This document shows positions 45,126 to 53,467 of a DNA stretch of 64,000 nt, piece after piece. The notes beneath the pieces are model-generated. The model had not been told where the DNA came from and made no database searches. It saw nothing but the letters and a program-made list of their open reading frames with translations. Origin of the DNA: Kitasatospora fiedleri. Lineage in GTDB: Bacteria > Actinomycetota > Actinomycetes > Streptomycetales > Streptomycetaceae. The stretch lies in NCBI RefSeq assembly GCF_948472415.1, contig NZ_OX419519.1, forward strand, positions 2,418,001 to 2,482,000. The letters are read 5' to 3'. The translations under genes and the position numbers were made by a program. Every line of letters starts with the position of its first letter. The first letter of the stretch is position 1.

Positions 45126-46361
45126 TCAGAGCACCGCCACCCCCAGTGGTCGGTGGCCGGCCTGCACCCGGTGGGTGGCGCCGCTGTCGAGGTCGACCAG
45201 GGTGATTCCGTCCCAGGAGCCGTCCCGGGTGAAGCCCCCGGTGACGTAGGCCGTGCGTCCGTCCGCCGAGAGCGCCACGTTCTCGTGCGGGATGCCGAGT
45301 GGGTAGATCCGTTCGCTGCCGTCGGGGTTGCGGACCGTCAGGCTGGGGCCCCGGTCGTCCTTGGTGATCGGGCCGGAGCCGACCACCAGCAGGCGTCCGT
45401 CCGGAGCGATGGTGACGCCGTGCTGATGGGTGTCGGCGGTCATCGGCTCGATGGCGACCCGGCCGGTGGCCGGGTCGACCACGGCGAGGCGCTCGCCCTC
45501 GAAGGGGAGCAGCAGTCTGCCGTCGCCCGGCCGGACCGCCGCGTAGTGCGGTTTCAGCCAGGAGCCGAGCCCGCCCTCGGTGCCGTAGGGCGCGACCTGG
45601 ACCCGGCGGGTGGCCAGGCCGTCCGCCGCGACCACCGTCACGTCGAAGGAGTCGTGGCCGGTCGCGTAGACCTCCCTCCCGTCCGGCGAGACGTCGACGT
45701 CGAAGGGGCGCCGACCGATCGGGGCCACGCCGGTGACCTCGCCCTTCGCGGTGTCGATGACCTCCAGCACGCCGTCGCCTCCCGGTATGTTCACGCCGAC
45801 GTACAGCCGGGTGCCGTCGGGCGACAGGGCCAGACCCATGCCACCGCCCCGGTACTCGCCCGTACCCGCGGGCCCGGCCCAGCTGCGATACGGGATGCTC
45901 CGGAGCAGCGTGCGCGCCCGGGTGTCGATCTCGGCGACGCCCTCCGCGGTGCTCACCCAGGCCCGCCCGTCCGGCCCGACCGCCACCGCGTACGGCGCCG
46001 TGCCGATCCGCACCGAGCCGACCGCTCCGCGCGCCGGGTCGACGAAGGTCGCGGTGTCGGCCCCGAAGTCGGCCACCAGCAGCGTCCCGGCCGGGGTCGG
46101 CGCCGCGTCGGCCGATCGCGCGGCGGCGGCGGGGGCGGGCGCGGCGTGGGCTCCGGCCGCACCGTCGCCGTCCGGGTCGGCGCAGCCGGCCAGCAGGAGG
46201 GCCAGGACCGGCACGGCCGCCAGCAGCAGCCGCAGCAGTGGGCCGGTGCGACCGGTACCGCCGGTACCGCCGGTACCGCAGGTGCGGCAGGTGCGGCAGG
46301 TGCGGCAGGTGCGGCAGGTGCGAACGGTACGGCAGGTGCGCCTGCGGCGGGTGGTCATCAT
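45126..46361 (-). CDS. Lipoprotein with YVTN-type beta-propeller, odd Cys-rich N-terminus
   Basis: 411 aa. The first 30 residues are a (Thr-Cys-Arg)n run translated from tandem 9-mers; a signal segment LLRLLLAAVPVLALLLAGCA follows, with lipobox LAGC. The mature part is a seven-bladed YVTN/NHL-like propeller (APYAVAVGPDGRAWVST, GLALSPDGTRLYVGVN, DVDVSPDGREVYATGHDS, HGVTIAPDGRLLVVGS, NVALSADGRTAYVTGG). Probably an envelope lipoprotein for binding or sensing. Starts at 46361, overlapping the ankyrin gene stop by 4 bp (second ATG 46358); the Cys repeats make the N-terminal boundary suspect. Confidence 0.82.
   Translation of the reverse strand: MMTTRRRRTCRTVRTCRTCRTCRTCRTCGTGGTGGTGRTGPLLRLLLAAVPVLALLLAGCADPDGDGAAGAHAAPAPAAAARSADAAPTPAGTLLVADFGADTATFVDPARGAVGSVRIGTAPYAVAVGPDGRAWVSTAEGVAEIDTRARTLLRSIPYRSWAGPAGTGEYRGGGMGLALSPDGTRLYVGVNIPGGDGVLEVIDTAKGEVTGVAPIGRRPFDVDVSPDGREVYATGHDSFDVTVVAADGLATRRVQVAPYGTEGGLGSWLKPHYAAVRPGDGRLLLPFEGERLAVVDPATGRVAIEPMTADTHQHGVTIAPDGRLLVVGSGPITKDDRGPSLTVRNPDGSERIYPLGIPHENVALSADGRTAYVTGGFTRDGSWDGITLVDLDSGATHRVQAGHRPLGVAVL
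46253..46323. repeat. Two adjacent 9-bp tandem arrays inside the lipoprotein gene
   Basis: Three copies of about GCCGGTACC (46253-46279) abut four to five copies of CAGGTGCGG (46279-46323). Because the unit is a multiple of three, the array is translated as Thr-Gly-Gly and Thr-Cys-Arg repeats without breaking the frame. Slippage-prone. Confidence 0.85.
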
Positions 46362-47038
46362 CCGGTTCCTCCGTTCTCCCGTTCGTTCCGGGCTCCGGCC
46401 CGGGTCCCGGCCCGAGTTTCGGCTCCGGGCCCGGCCTCGGCCTCGGCCTTCCGGAGCAGTTCGGCGAGGACGCCGAAACCGCGCCGTTCGGCGTGCCGCA
46501 GCGGGGTCACGCCGTCGGTGTCAGCGAGCCCCGGGTCCGCGCCCGCGGCGAGCAGCAGCCGGACGACCTCGGCATGCGCGCTGCCGCCGTCGCCGAGGAT
46601 CACGGCCTCCAGCAGGGCCGTCCAGCCCAGTCGGTTGACGTGGTCGACGTCGATGTCGGTCTCCGCCAGCACGGCCCGCACGTAGGCGACGTGGCCGCGC
46701 TCGGCGGCGGGTATCAGGCTCACCCCGCCGAACCGGTTGGTCAGCCCGAAGTCCGGCCCGGCGGGCAGCAGGGCGCGCATCATCGGCACGCTGCCGGTGA
46801 CGCCGGTGACCAGCCAGGGGCTGTCCTCCCGCTCGTCCTGCGCGTCCGGGTCCGCCCCGGCGGCGACCAGCAGTTCGGCGACGGGTACCCGGCCGGCGAG
46901 CGCCGCCAGCAGCAGCGGCGTCCGCCCGTGCGAATCGCGGGCCTCCGGGTCGGCGCCCGCCGCGAGGGCGGCCCGGGCGGCGTCGAGATCGCCGGTGTGC
47001 GCGGCGGTGAGCAGGCGTTGGTCGTGGGCGGTGATCAC
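46358..47038 (-). CDS. Ankyrin-repeat protein
   Basis: 226 aa. Five to six ankyrin repeats: LLTAAHTGDLDAARAALAAG, GRTPLLLAALAGRVPVAELL, GVSLIPAAERGHVAYVRAVL, GWTALLEAVILGDGGSAHAE, GVTPLRHAERRGFGVLAELL. Soluble, no signal. A charged low-complexity tail ends the protein. GTG 47038 has a strong GGAGGAGGA ribosome binding site. It is translationally coupled to the downstream lipoprotein, suggesting the two work together (protein-protein binding across the membrane would need an intermediary). Confidence 0.88.
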   Translation of the reverse strand: MITAHDQRLLTAAHTGDLDAARAALAAGADPEARDSHGRTPLLLAALAGRVPVAELLVAAGADPDAQDEREDSPWLVTGVTGSVPMMRALLPAGPDFGLTNRFGGVSLIPAAERGHVAYVRAVLAETDIDVDHVNRLGWTALLEAVILGDGGSAHAEVVRLLLAAGADPGLADTDGVTPLRHAERRGFGVLAELLRKAEAEAGPGAETRAGTRAGARNERENGGTG

Positions 47039-47628
47039 GGTCCTCCTCCTGAGGAGCGGCAGGTACGGCACGGAGCGCCTCAACAGATGCGGGGCGGCGG
47101 GTGGGGGCGGGGCAGTCGACGTCCTGACTCCATATTTGCCCCGCCCCCGGCCCCACTTCGTCGGCGAACCGGCTCGACCCGGCGAGCGTTCCGGTGGACC
47201 CCCGCATCATCCGATCGGTCGATGCGCAGCCGCGTCCGTCCACATCGCCGCAGCTCAGCGCCTCGGAGCCCGCCGGAGGAGCCCGTGGCCGGTCGAGCCA
47301 CCCGACACCCGGTCAGGGAGTCTCCCCGCGCGGCCCGGACGGCTTCCGGACCCGGGCCCGCGGGATACCCAGGGAATGGCGAGTCCCTTCCGCTCGGAGT
47401 CCGGCCCACGGCCCCGGGCGCTGGTCGGCGGGGGCCGGAAACGGCGAGGCCCGCGGGTCCCAGAGGGCCGCGGGCCTCGTCAGCGTTTCGCCGGTTGTCT
47501 CACTAGCGGGTGAACTTCGGCGCGGAAGAGGCCGCGCAGCGGGTCGATGCTCTAAAGTTTGCGTGGCACGTCAGGCGTTTCGCCTGGTCAGGGGACCCCA
47601 CCGGCTGACTGTCCGTCAGCGGCCGAGG
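47039..47628. other. Gene-free region between the ankyrin operon and a tRNA gene
   Basis: 590 bp without a credible gene. A 12-bp stem (CGAGGCCCGCGG 47445-47456 with CCGCGGGCCTCG 47468-47479) lies about 150 bp beyond the tRNA 3' end on the minus strand and may terminate it. The segment 47500-47625 is less GC-rich than its surroundings but shows no RNA or protein signature I can name. Confidence 0.5.
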
Positions 47629-47702
<74 letters not shown>

Positions 47703-48591
47703 CCGACTCGACCCGCCGGGGCCGACGATGCGGTCCTGGCAGCAGCAGACGGCCCCTCAGGGCCGCCCCCGGCAGCATAGCCGGTCGATCACCCGTGGTG
47801 CGCGCCGGGGGCGCATCCGAGTAGGGCCGGTCCGCCACCCCTCCACGCCGCCGGACCTGCCCCGGCAGCGGGCCACGCCCGCCCGGCCCGGTGCCCCGGG
47901 CCACCCCGTCGACACCCGGCGCAGCGGAGCTGCCCGGGGCTGCGGACGGCGCCGGCGGAACGGCGATGACGGACCGTCCGGTGGCAGGTGATGCTCGACC
48001 GTCGGATCGGCCCGAGCACGAGCACGAGCGGGAACGGGAACGGCGCGGGCGGCGGCCCCGACCCCGGCCGCCACCGGGTACGGCCTATCCGCGATCGCCC
48101 GGCTGCCGCGTCCTCCCCTCGTCCTGGCGACGCGGCGGCGGCCAGGACCTGGACGCGGTCTTCGCCACCACCCGGCCGCAGGACGGATGGCAGGTGCGGG
48201 AGTGAGGGAAGCGCCGGGCGGCAACCGGCCCGGCACCGACCGGGGCTGCACCTCGGCGGTGAGGGCCACCCGACACCCGGACAGAGCCCCGCCCGGCCGT
48301 GGATCGCCCGAAGTCCCACGCCGGTGCCGTGGTCGGCGCGACCAGCGCGATCAGCGGCTACCGGGGGGCGGCAACACCGCCGACACCTCCTGCCGCAACT
48401 GCTGCGGTGGCCGGGGCCGAACGCTCCACCAGCAGGCGGCCGACGGCTCGTGACGCCGCGTCGGGCCCCGCCCGGGTGCCGGGAGGACGGCCGCCGGGCC
48501 TCGGTTGCCCGGTCCGTGCGGCCCCTGGTAGATCTTGCTGGGACCACCCGCCCGGCATCCCGGGCGGGCCGCCGAGCGGAAGGGAGCGACG
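47703..48591. other. Long gene-free stretch upstream of the protease gene
   Basis: About 890 bp. Several overlapping frames stay open on both strands because of GC content, including one of about 80 codons starting at 47966 (MTDRPVAGDARPSDRP, then His/Glu/Arg-rich), but none has a family signature or a good start signal. A hairpin CCCGCCCGG-CAT-CCGGGCGGG-type stem (48547-48568) lies just before the protease ribosome binding site. No RNA gene recognised. Confidence 0.45.
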
Positions 48592-49361
48592 GTGTCGCGC
48601 ACCTCCCCGGACCCGGCGCGTTCCCGGCCGCGGCCGTCGGCGCGCTGGCGCTGCTGCTGGCCGCGACCGCGGCCGGTTGCGGCTCCGCCGAGCAGGCCGG
48701 CGACGGGCAGCAGGGGCAGGCCGTCGCCCGTCCCGCCGCCGCCGGTCCGGCCGCCGACCGGGTCGGCGCGCTGTTCGTCGGCGGCCCCGACGGCGCCCGC
48801 GCCTGCACCGCCGGGGTGGTGCACAGCCCAGGCCGGAACCTGCTGGTCACCGCCGCCCACTGCGCGGCCCCCGGCGGCGTCCGGACCGACGGCCTGGTGT
48901 TCGTCCCCGGCTACCGGGACGGCCGGGCCCCGCACGGGACGTGGCCGGTCACCGAGGTGACCGTCGACCCGGCCTGGGAGGCCGGGCAGGACGAGGACCA
49001 CGATGTCGCCTTCCTGGCCGTCGGGGCGCTCGACGGCGAGCAGGTCGAGGACGCGGTGGGCGCCGACGCGCTCGCCGTCGGCCTCGGCTCCGGGCTGGAC
49101 GTCACCGTCACCGGCTACCCCAACGAGGACGAGGCCCCGATCACCTGCCGGGCCCGCACCTCCTCGTACGGCGCCACCCAGCAGCGCTTCGACTGCGCCG
49201 GGTTCACCAACGGCACCAGCGGCAGCCCGTGGGTCACCGACGCGGGCCAGGTGGTCGGGGTGATAGGGGGCCACCAGGAGGGCGGGATCAGCCCGGACAC
49301 CTCGTACAGCGTGGCCTTCGACGCGCACGTCACCGACCTGTACCGCCGGGCCTCCGGCTGA
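48592..49361 (+). pseudogene. Trypsin-like serine protease lipoprotein, frameshift near the start
   Basis: The body is a chymotrypsin-fold protease: catalytic His in LLVTAAHCAAPGG, Asp in DEDHDVAFLAVG, Ser in NGTSGSPWVTDAGQVVGVIG; the lipobox is ATAAGC. The best start, GTG 48592 after GAAGGGAG, reads VSRTSPDPARSRPRPSA in one frame; the hydrophobic part of the signal peptide (GALALLLAATAAGC) and the mature enzyme are in another, reached by restoring one base around 48640-48655. Without that, no start with a good ribosome binding site exists in the enzyme frame. It may be a sequencing error, in which case this is a functional exported protease. Confidence 0.7.
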
Positions 49362-49427
49362 GCCGGGGCGGGCTCCGGGAGTCCGCTCCGGCGACGGCCG
49401 GACCGGACTCCCGGCCGGGAAACACAA

Positions 49428-49454
49428 GGGCCCCTCGGCATCGCCGAAGGGCCC
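49428..49454. terminator. Hairpin between protease and tRNA-Asn genes
   Basis: GGGCCCCTCGGC (49428-49439) folds with GCCGAAGGGCCC (49443-49454), one mismatch. It can end both the protease transcript and, from the other strand, the tRNA-Asn transcript. Confidence 0.7.
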
Positions 49455-49489
49455 TCGCTCTGTACCGATCACCGCGACTTCCGGTGAAG

Positions 49490-49562
49490 CTCCCCCAATT
49501 GGACTCGAACCAATAACCTGCCGATTAACAGTCGGCTGCTCTGCCAATTGAGCTATGGGGGA
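49490..49562 (-). tRNA. tRNA-Asn (anticodon GUU), distal copy
   Basis: 73 nt on the minus strand. Acceptor TCCCCCA/TGGGGGA, D-arm AGCTCAATTGGCAGAGC, anticodon stem CCGAC/TCGG with loop CTGTTAA, T-arm ATTGGTTCGAGTCCAAT. Discriminator G. It is 5 bp from the second copy and probably cut from the same precursor. Confidence 0.95.
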
Positions 49563-49567
49563 CCGCG

Positions 49568-49640
49568 CTCCTCCAATTGGACTCGAACCAATAACCTGCC
49601 GATTAACAGTCGGCTGCTCTGCCAATTGAGCTATGGAGGA
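49568..49640 (-). tRNA. tRNA-Asn (anticodon GUU), proximal copy
   Basis: 73 nt, identical to the neighbouring copy except for the acceptor stem, which reads TCCTCCA/TGGAGGA: one C-G pair has become T-A on both sides, a compensatory change. A -10-like TAATGT (minus strand, 49715-49710) lies about 70 bp upstream. Confidence 0.95.
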
Positions 49641-49974
49641 TCGTGCTTCCGCCTCGCCCACCCCGGTCTCCGGATCGCTCCGGGGCCCACGGTGCTCGCT
49701 GCGGGACATACATTAGCGCACTCAGGGGGGTGTTCCGCCAATCGCTTTGCCCGGCCCGCCCGCCCGCCCCGGGGCCGCCCGCTCCCCCGCCCCGGGGCCG
49801 CCCGCGCCCCGCCCGGTCCGGCGCGCCCCGCGCGCGCCCCGCGGTGCGGACGGGGATGCTGGTGCACGGCGGCTCCGGCCGACCCGGACCCGCCACCGGA
49901 AGGGTGGTTCACGGCCCGGCCGGACGGGTAGACGCGGCACACAATCGCGCGGCGACGAAGGGTGGAACCAGGGC
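49641..49974. other. Gene-free divergent spacer upstream of the tRNA-Asn pair
   Basis: 334 bp. Near the tRNAs it is less GC-rich and holds the likely tRNA promoter (TAATGT at 49715-49710 on the minus strand). The rest is an extreme C/G-rich, repeat-like sequence (GGGGCCGCCCGC units near 49771-49806) with no gene. Confidence 0.5.
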
Positions 49975-50268
49975 ATGTGGAAGGTGTCGTTGTTGGTGGG
50001 TCTCGGGATCGGGTACGTCCTCGGCACCCGGGCCGGGCGCGAGCGCTACGAACAGCTGGCCGGCGCGGCCCGGCACGTGCGGGACAACCCGCGGGTGCAG
50101 GACGCGGCGGAGAAGGCCAAGCAGCAGGCCGGCGCGGTGGCCGGGAAGGCCGCCGGGGCGGTCGCCGACAAGGTCGGCGAGAAGCTGCCGAACGCGCTGA
50201 CCGAGCGCGTGCCGTACTTCGCCAAGCAGCACGGCGAGGACGACGGCTGGGGCACCGTACGCCCCTGA
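49975..50268 (+). CDS. YtxH-like small membrane-associated protein
   Basis: 97 aa. N-terminal hydrophobic segment MWKVSLLVGLGIGYVLGTRA followed by an amphipathic Ala/Lys-rich helix (RVQDAAEKAKQQAGAVAGKA), as in YtxH-domain and general stress proteins. The end (ERVPYFAKQHGEDDGWGTVR) is conserved in streptomycetes in my experience. Function unknown, probably envelope-related. The ATG has a weak GGTGG-type site upstream. A tandem repeat begins at its stop codon. Confidence 0.78.
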   Translation: MWKVSLLVGLGIGYVLGTRAGRERYEQLAGAARHVRDNPRVQDAAEKAKQQAGAVAGKAAGAVADKVGEKLPNALTERVPYFAKQHGEDDGWGTVRP

Positions 50269-50311
50269 GCCGGGGAGCCCCACTGAGCCGGGGAGCCCCG
50301 CTGAGCTGGGG
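50265..50311. repeat. 18-bp tandem repeats at the YtxH-like gene end
   Basis: Two full units of CTGAGCCGGGGAGCCCC(A/G) (50265-50282, 50283-50300) and a partial third (50301-50311). The stop codon lies in the first unit. Each unit has a GGGGAGCCCC self-complementary core, so the array may act as a terminator. Confidence 0.75.
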
Positions 50312-50406
50312 CGGACGGTCGCCGGACGGGGTGGTTCCGGTACCGACTGGGCAACACTTGCGGCAGTCGGTCCCGCCCCGGCCGTCGACTGCGGCATGAT
50401 CTCGGC

Positions 50407-51845
50407 ATGGCCATCGTCGCGGGCATCGACAGCTCCACCACTCGCACCCGGATCGTCGCGTGCGACGCCGACACCGGCGCCGTGCTGCGGCAGGGCCGGG
50501 CTCCGCACCCGCTGCCGGAGGGCGAGGACGCCAGAAGCACCGAGGTCGACCCGCAGAACTGGCTGCACTCGCTGGGCGACGCCGCCGCCGGGGCCTGCTG
50601 GAGGGGGTCCGGGCGATCGGGGTCTCCGCCCAGCAGCACGGGCTGATCGGGCTGGACGCGGGCGGCGTGCTGGTGCGCCCGGCCCTGCTGTGGAACGACC
50701 CCCGCTCGGCGGGTTCGGCGGCCGCGCTGCTGGACGCGCTGGGCGGCCCGCAGCCCTGGGTGGAGGCGATCGGCGCGGTGCCGGGCCCCACGTACACCAT
50801 CGCCAAGCTGCGCTGGTTGGCCGAGTTCGAACCGGTGTCGGCGCAGCGGATCGCCGAGGTGCTGCTGCCGCACGACTGGCTGGTCTCCCAGCTGCTGGGC
50901 GGGGCCCGGCGGCGCACCACGGACCGCGGCGACGCCTCCGGCACCGGCTACTGGTCGCCGATCACCGGCGAGTACCGGCAGGACCTGGTCAAGCTGGCGC
51001 TCGGCCACGAGCTGAACCTCCCGGACGTGCTCGGCCCGGCCGAGCCCGCCGGGCACACCCCCGAGGGGCTGCTGATCTCGGCCGGCACCGGGGAGAACAT
51101 GGCCGCTTCGCTGGGCCTCGGGCTGGGCCCGGGCGACGCGGTGGTGTCGCTGGGCGGCAACGGCACGATCTTCGCGGTGCACGACCGGGCGGTGGTCGAC
51201 CCGTCCGGCCTGGTCTCCTCGTTCGCGGACGCCACCGGCCGGCACCTGCCGATGGTGGCCACCCTGAACGCCGCGCAGGTGCTGCGCTCCACCGCCGCGA
51301 TGCTCGGCACCGACCCGGCGGGCCTGTCCGAACTGGCCCTGCAGTCCTCGCCCGGCGCGTACGGGATGGTCTTCCTGCCCTACCTGGACGGCGAGCGGAC
51401 CCCGAAGCTGCCGCACGCGGCGGGCACCCTGACCGGGCTGCGGGCCGAGTCGATGGCGCCGCAGCACGTGGCGCGGGCCGCCGTCGAGGGCATGCTGTGC
51501 AACCTGGCGGAGGCGCTGGACGTGCTGCGCGGGCACGGGGTGGCGGTGAACCGGGTGTTCCTGCTGGGGACGGCCGGGCGGCTGCCCGCCGTGCAGCAGA
51601 TCGCGCCGCAGCTGTTCGGCCTGCCCGTGGTGGTGCCCCCGCCGGGCGGCGACCACGCGGCGCGCGGAGCGGCCCGGCAGGCCGCCTGGGCGCTCGCCGG
51701 GACGCCCGAGCCCCCGCACTGGGAGCTGCCCGACCTCACCGTGCTCGCCCCCGACCAGGAGCACGACCTGGCGGTCGGCGGCGCGGTGCGCCAGCAGTTC
51801 GCGGCGGTGCGCGAGCAGTACCACCCGGAGACCGCCGCCTCCTGA
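50407..51845 (+). pseudogene. xylB: Xylulokinase-like FGGY carbohydrate kinase, frameshifted
   Basis: FGGY kinase that would phosphorylate D-xylulose or a similar sugar. The start frame (ATG 50407) encodes MAIVAGIDSSTTRTRIVACD and WLHSLGDAAAGA, then runs into noise and stops at 50646. From about 50590 a different frame continues the protein coherently: LLEGVRAIGVSAQQHGLIGL, ALLWNDPRSAG, LLPHDWLVSQLLGG, GDASGTGYWSP, VSLGGNGTIFAV, FLPYLDGERTPKLP and GGDHAARGAARQAAWAL. Restoring one base near 50595 (GGGGCCTGCTGGAG) joins them into a protein of about 480 aa, the normal family length. It is either an assembly error or a recent inactivation. No xylA or transporter is adjacent. Confidence 0.85.
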
Positions 51846-51958
51846 CCCGCCCCGGCCGCGCTTCGACCCCGCCGCGGGCGGGACGTGCGCGGGCGGACGT
51901 GCGCGGGTGGCGGGCCGGTGCCACCGTGGAGGTTCCACGAGTGGAGGGACGGTTCGCC

Positions 51959-53365
51959 ATGGCGCTGCACAAGGGACAGGGCGAGGACGACCGCACACTG
52001 CCGGTCAGCCCGCTGCACGCGCTGACCGACCCGCTGGGCGCGATGCAGCTGGCACCGGCGCTGCACCAACTGCCCCGGGTGCCGATCCCGCCGGACGTCG
52101 CCTACCAGTTGATCCACGACGAGCTGATGCTGGACGGCAACGCCAAGCTCAACCTGGCGACCTTCGTCACCACCCAGATGGACGAGCACGCGGACCGGCT
52201 GATGGCCGAGTGCTCCGACAAGAACATGATCGACAAGGACGAGTACCCGCAGACCGCCGAACTGGAGCGGCGCTGCGTGGCGATCCTCGCCGACCTGTGG
52301 CACGCGCCCGACCCGTCGGCCGCGGTGGGCTGCTCGACCACCGGCTCCAGCGAGGCGTGCATGCTCGCCGGGATGGCGCTCAAGCGGCGCTGGACGACCC
52401 GCCACGCCGACCGGTACGCCGCCGGGGCCCGGCCGAACCTGGTGATGGGCGTCAACGTGCAGGTCTGCTGGGAGAAGTTCTGCAACTTCTGGGAGGTCGA
52501 GGCGCGACTCGTCCCGATGGCGGGCGACCGCTTCCACCTGAGCGCCGAGGAGGCGGTGGCGCACTGCGACGAGAACACCATCGGCGTGGTCGGCATCCTC
52601 GGCTCCACCTTCGACGGCTCGTACGAGCCGATCGCCGAGATCTGCGCCGCCCTGGACGCGTTCCAGCAGCGCACTGGGCTGGACGTGCCGGTGCACGTGG
52701 ACGGGGCGTCGGGCGGCATGGTGGCGCCGTTCCTGGACCCGGAGCTGGTCTGGGACTTCCGGCTGCCCCGGGTGGCCTCGATCAACACCAGCGGGCACAA
52801 GTACGGGCTGGTGTACCCGGGGGTCGGCTGGGCGCTGTGGCGGGACGGGGCGGCGCTGCCCGAGGAGCTGGTGTTCAAGGTCAACTACCTGGGCGGCGAG
52901 ATGCCGACCTTCGCGCTCAACTTCTCCCGGCCGGGCGCCGAGGTGGTCGCCCAGTACTACGCGTTCCTGCGGCTCGGGTTCGGCGGGTACCACGCGATCC
53001 AGCAGGCCTGCCGGGACGTCGCCGGGTACCTGGCCGAGGAGATCGCCGGGCTCGGGCCGTTCCGGATGATCACCAGGGGCGACCAGCTGCCGGTGTTCGC
53101 GTTCACCACCGTCGACGACTGCCCGTTCGACGTGTTCGACGTCTCGCGGCGGCTGCGCGAACGCGGCTGGCAGGTGCCCGCGTACACCTTCCCGGAGGGG
53201 CGGACCGACCTGGCGGTGCTGCGGGTGGTGTGCCGCAACGGGTTCACCCGGGACCTGGCGGACCTGCTGCTGGCCGACCTGCGGCGGCTGCTGCCCGAGC
53301 TGGAGCGCCAGCCCGCGCCGCTCAGCGCGCTGGGAATGCCGCCGCGCAGCGGGTTCCACCACTGA
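51959..53365 (+). CDS. gadB: Glutamate decarboxylase
   Basis: 468 aa PLP-dependent group II decarboxylase converting glutamate to GABA and CO2, consuming a proton. Marks: DGNAKLNLATFVTTQMDEHA, NMIDKDEYPQTAELERRCV, GCSTTGSSEACMLAGMAL, VHVDGASGGMVAPF and the PLP-lysine site INTSGHKYGLVYPGVGWALW. Start taken at ATG 51959; upstream in-frame GTG codons (51941, 51926) are possible. No glutamate/GABA antiporter gene is next to it, so acid resistance as in enteric bacteria is not implied. Confidence 0.94.
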   Translation: MALHKGQGEDDRTLPVSPLHALTDPLGAMQLAPALHQLPRVPIPPDVAYQLIHDELMLDGNAKLNLATFVTTQMDEHADRLMAECSDKNMIDKDEYPQTAELERRCVAILADLWHAPDPSAAVGCSTTGSSEACMLAGMALKRRWTTRHADRYAAGARPNLVMGVNVQVCWEKFCNFWEVEARLVPMAGDRFHLSAEEAVAHCDENTIGVVGILGSTFDGSYEPIAEICAALDAFQQRTGLDVPVHVDGASGGMVAPFLDPELVWDFRLPRVASINTSGHKYGLVYPGVGWALWRDGAALPEELVFKVNYLGGEMPTFALNFSRPGAEVVAQYYAFLRLGFGGYHAIQQACRDVAGYLAEEIAGLGPFRMITRGDQLPVFAFTTVDDCPFDVFDVSRRLRERGWQVPAYTFPEGRTDLAVLRVVCRNGFTRDLADLLLADLRRLLPELERQPAPLSALGMPPRSGFHH

Positions 53366-53467
53366 GACCCGCGGCCCGGCCCGGTCCTGCTCGAAGCGGG
53401 GTGCGGGTGCGGGTGCGCGTCCGCTCGACGGCTCGTCGGCGCTGTGGCGCGGCCGGGCCGTCGGGCG

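Noticed and set aside
46253..46323. CRISPR-like array
   Set aside because: The 9-bp units are contiguous without spacers and lie inside a coding frame; this is a minisatellite.
47966..48205. Possible small gene (MTDRPVAGDARPSDRP start)
   Set aside because: No ribosome binding site or family signature, strong low-complexity bias, and equally open frames on the other strand.
48547..48568. Riboswitch or attenuator before the protease gene
   Set aside because: Only a simple short GC hairpin is present, with no conserved riboswitch elements.
51959..53365. Glutamate-dependent acid-resistance locus
   Set aside because: Only the decarboxylase is present; no glutamate/GABA antiporter is adjacent.
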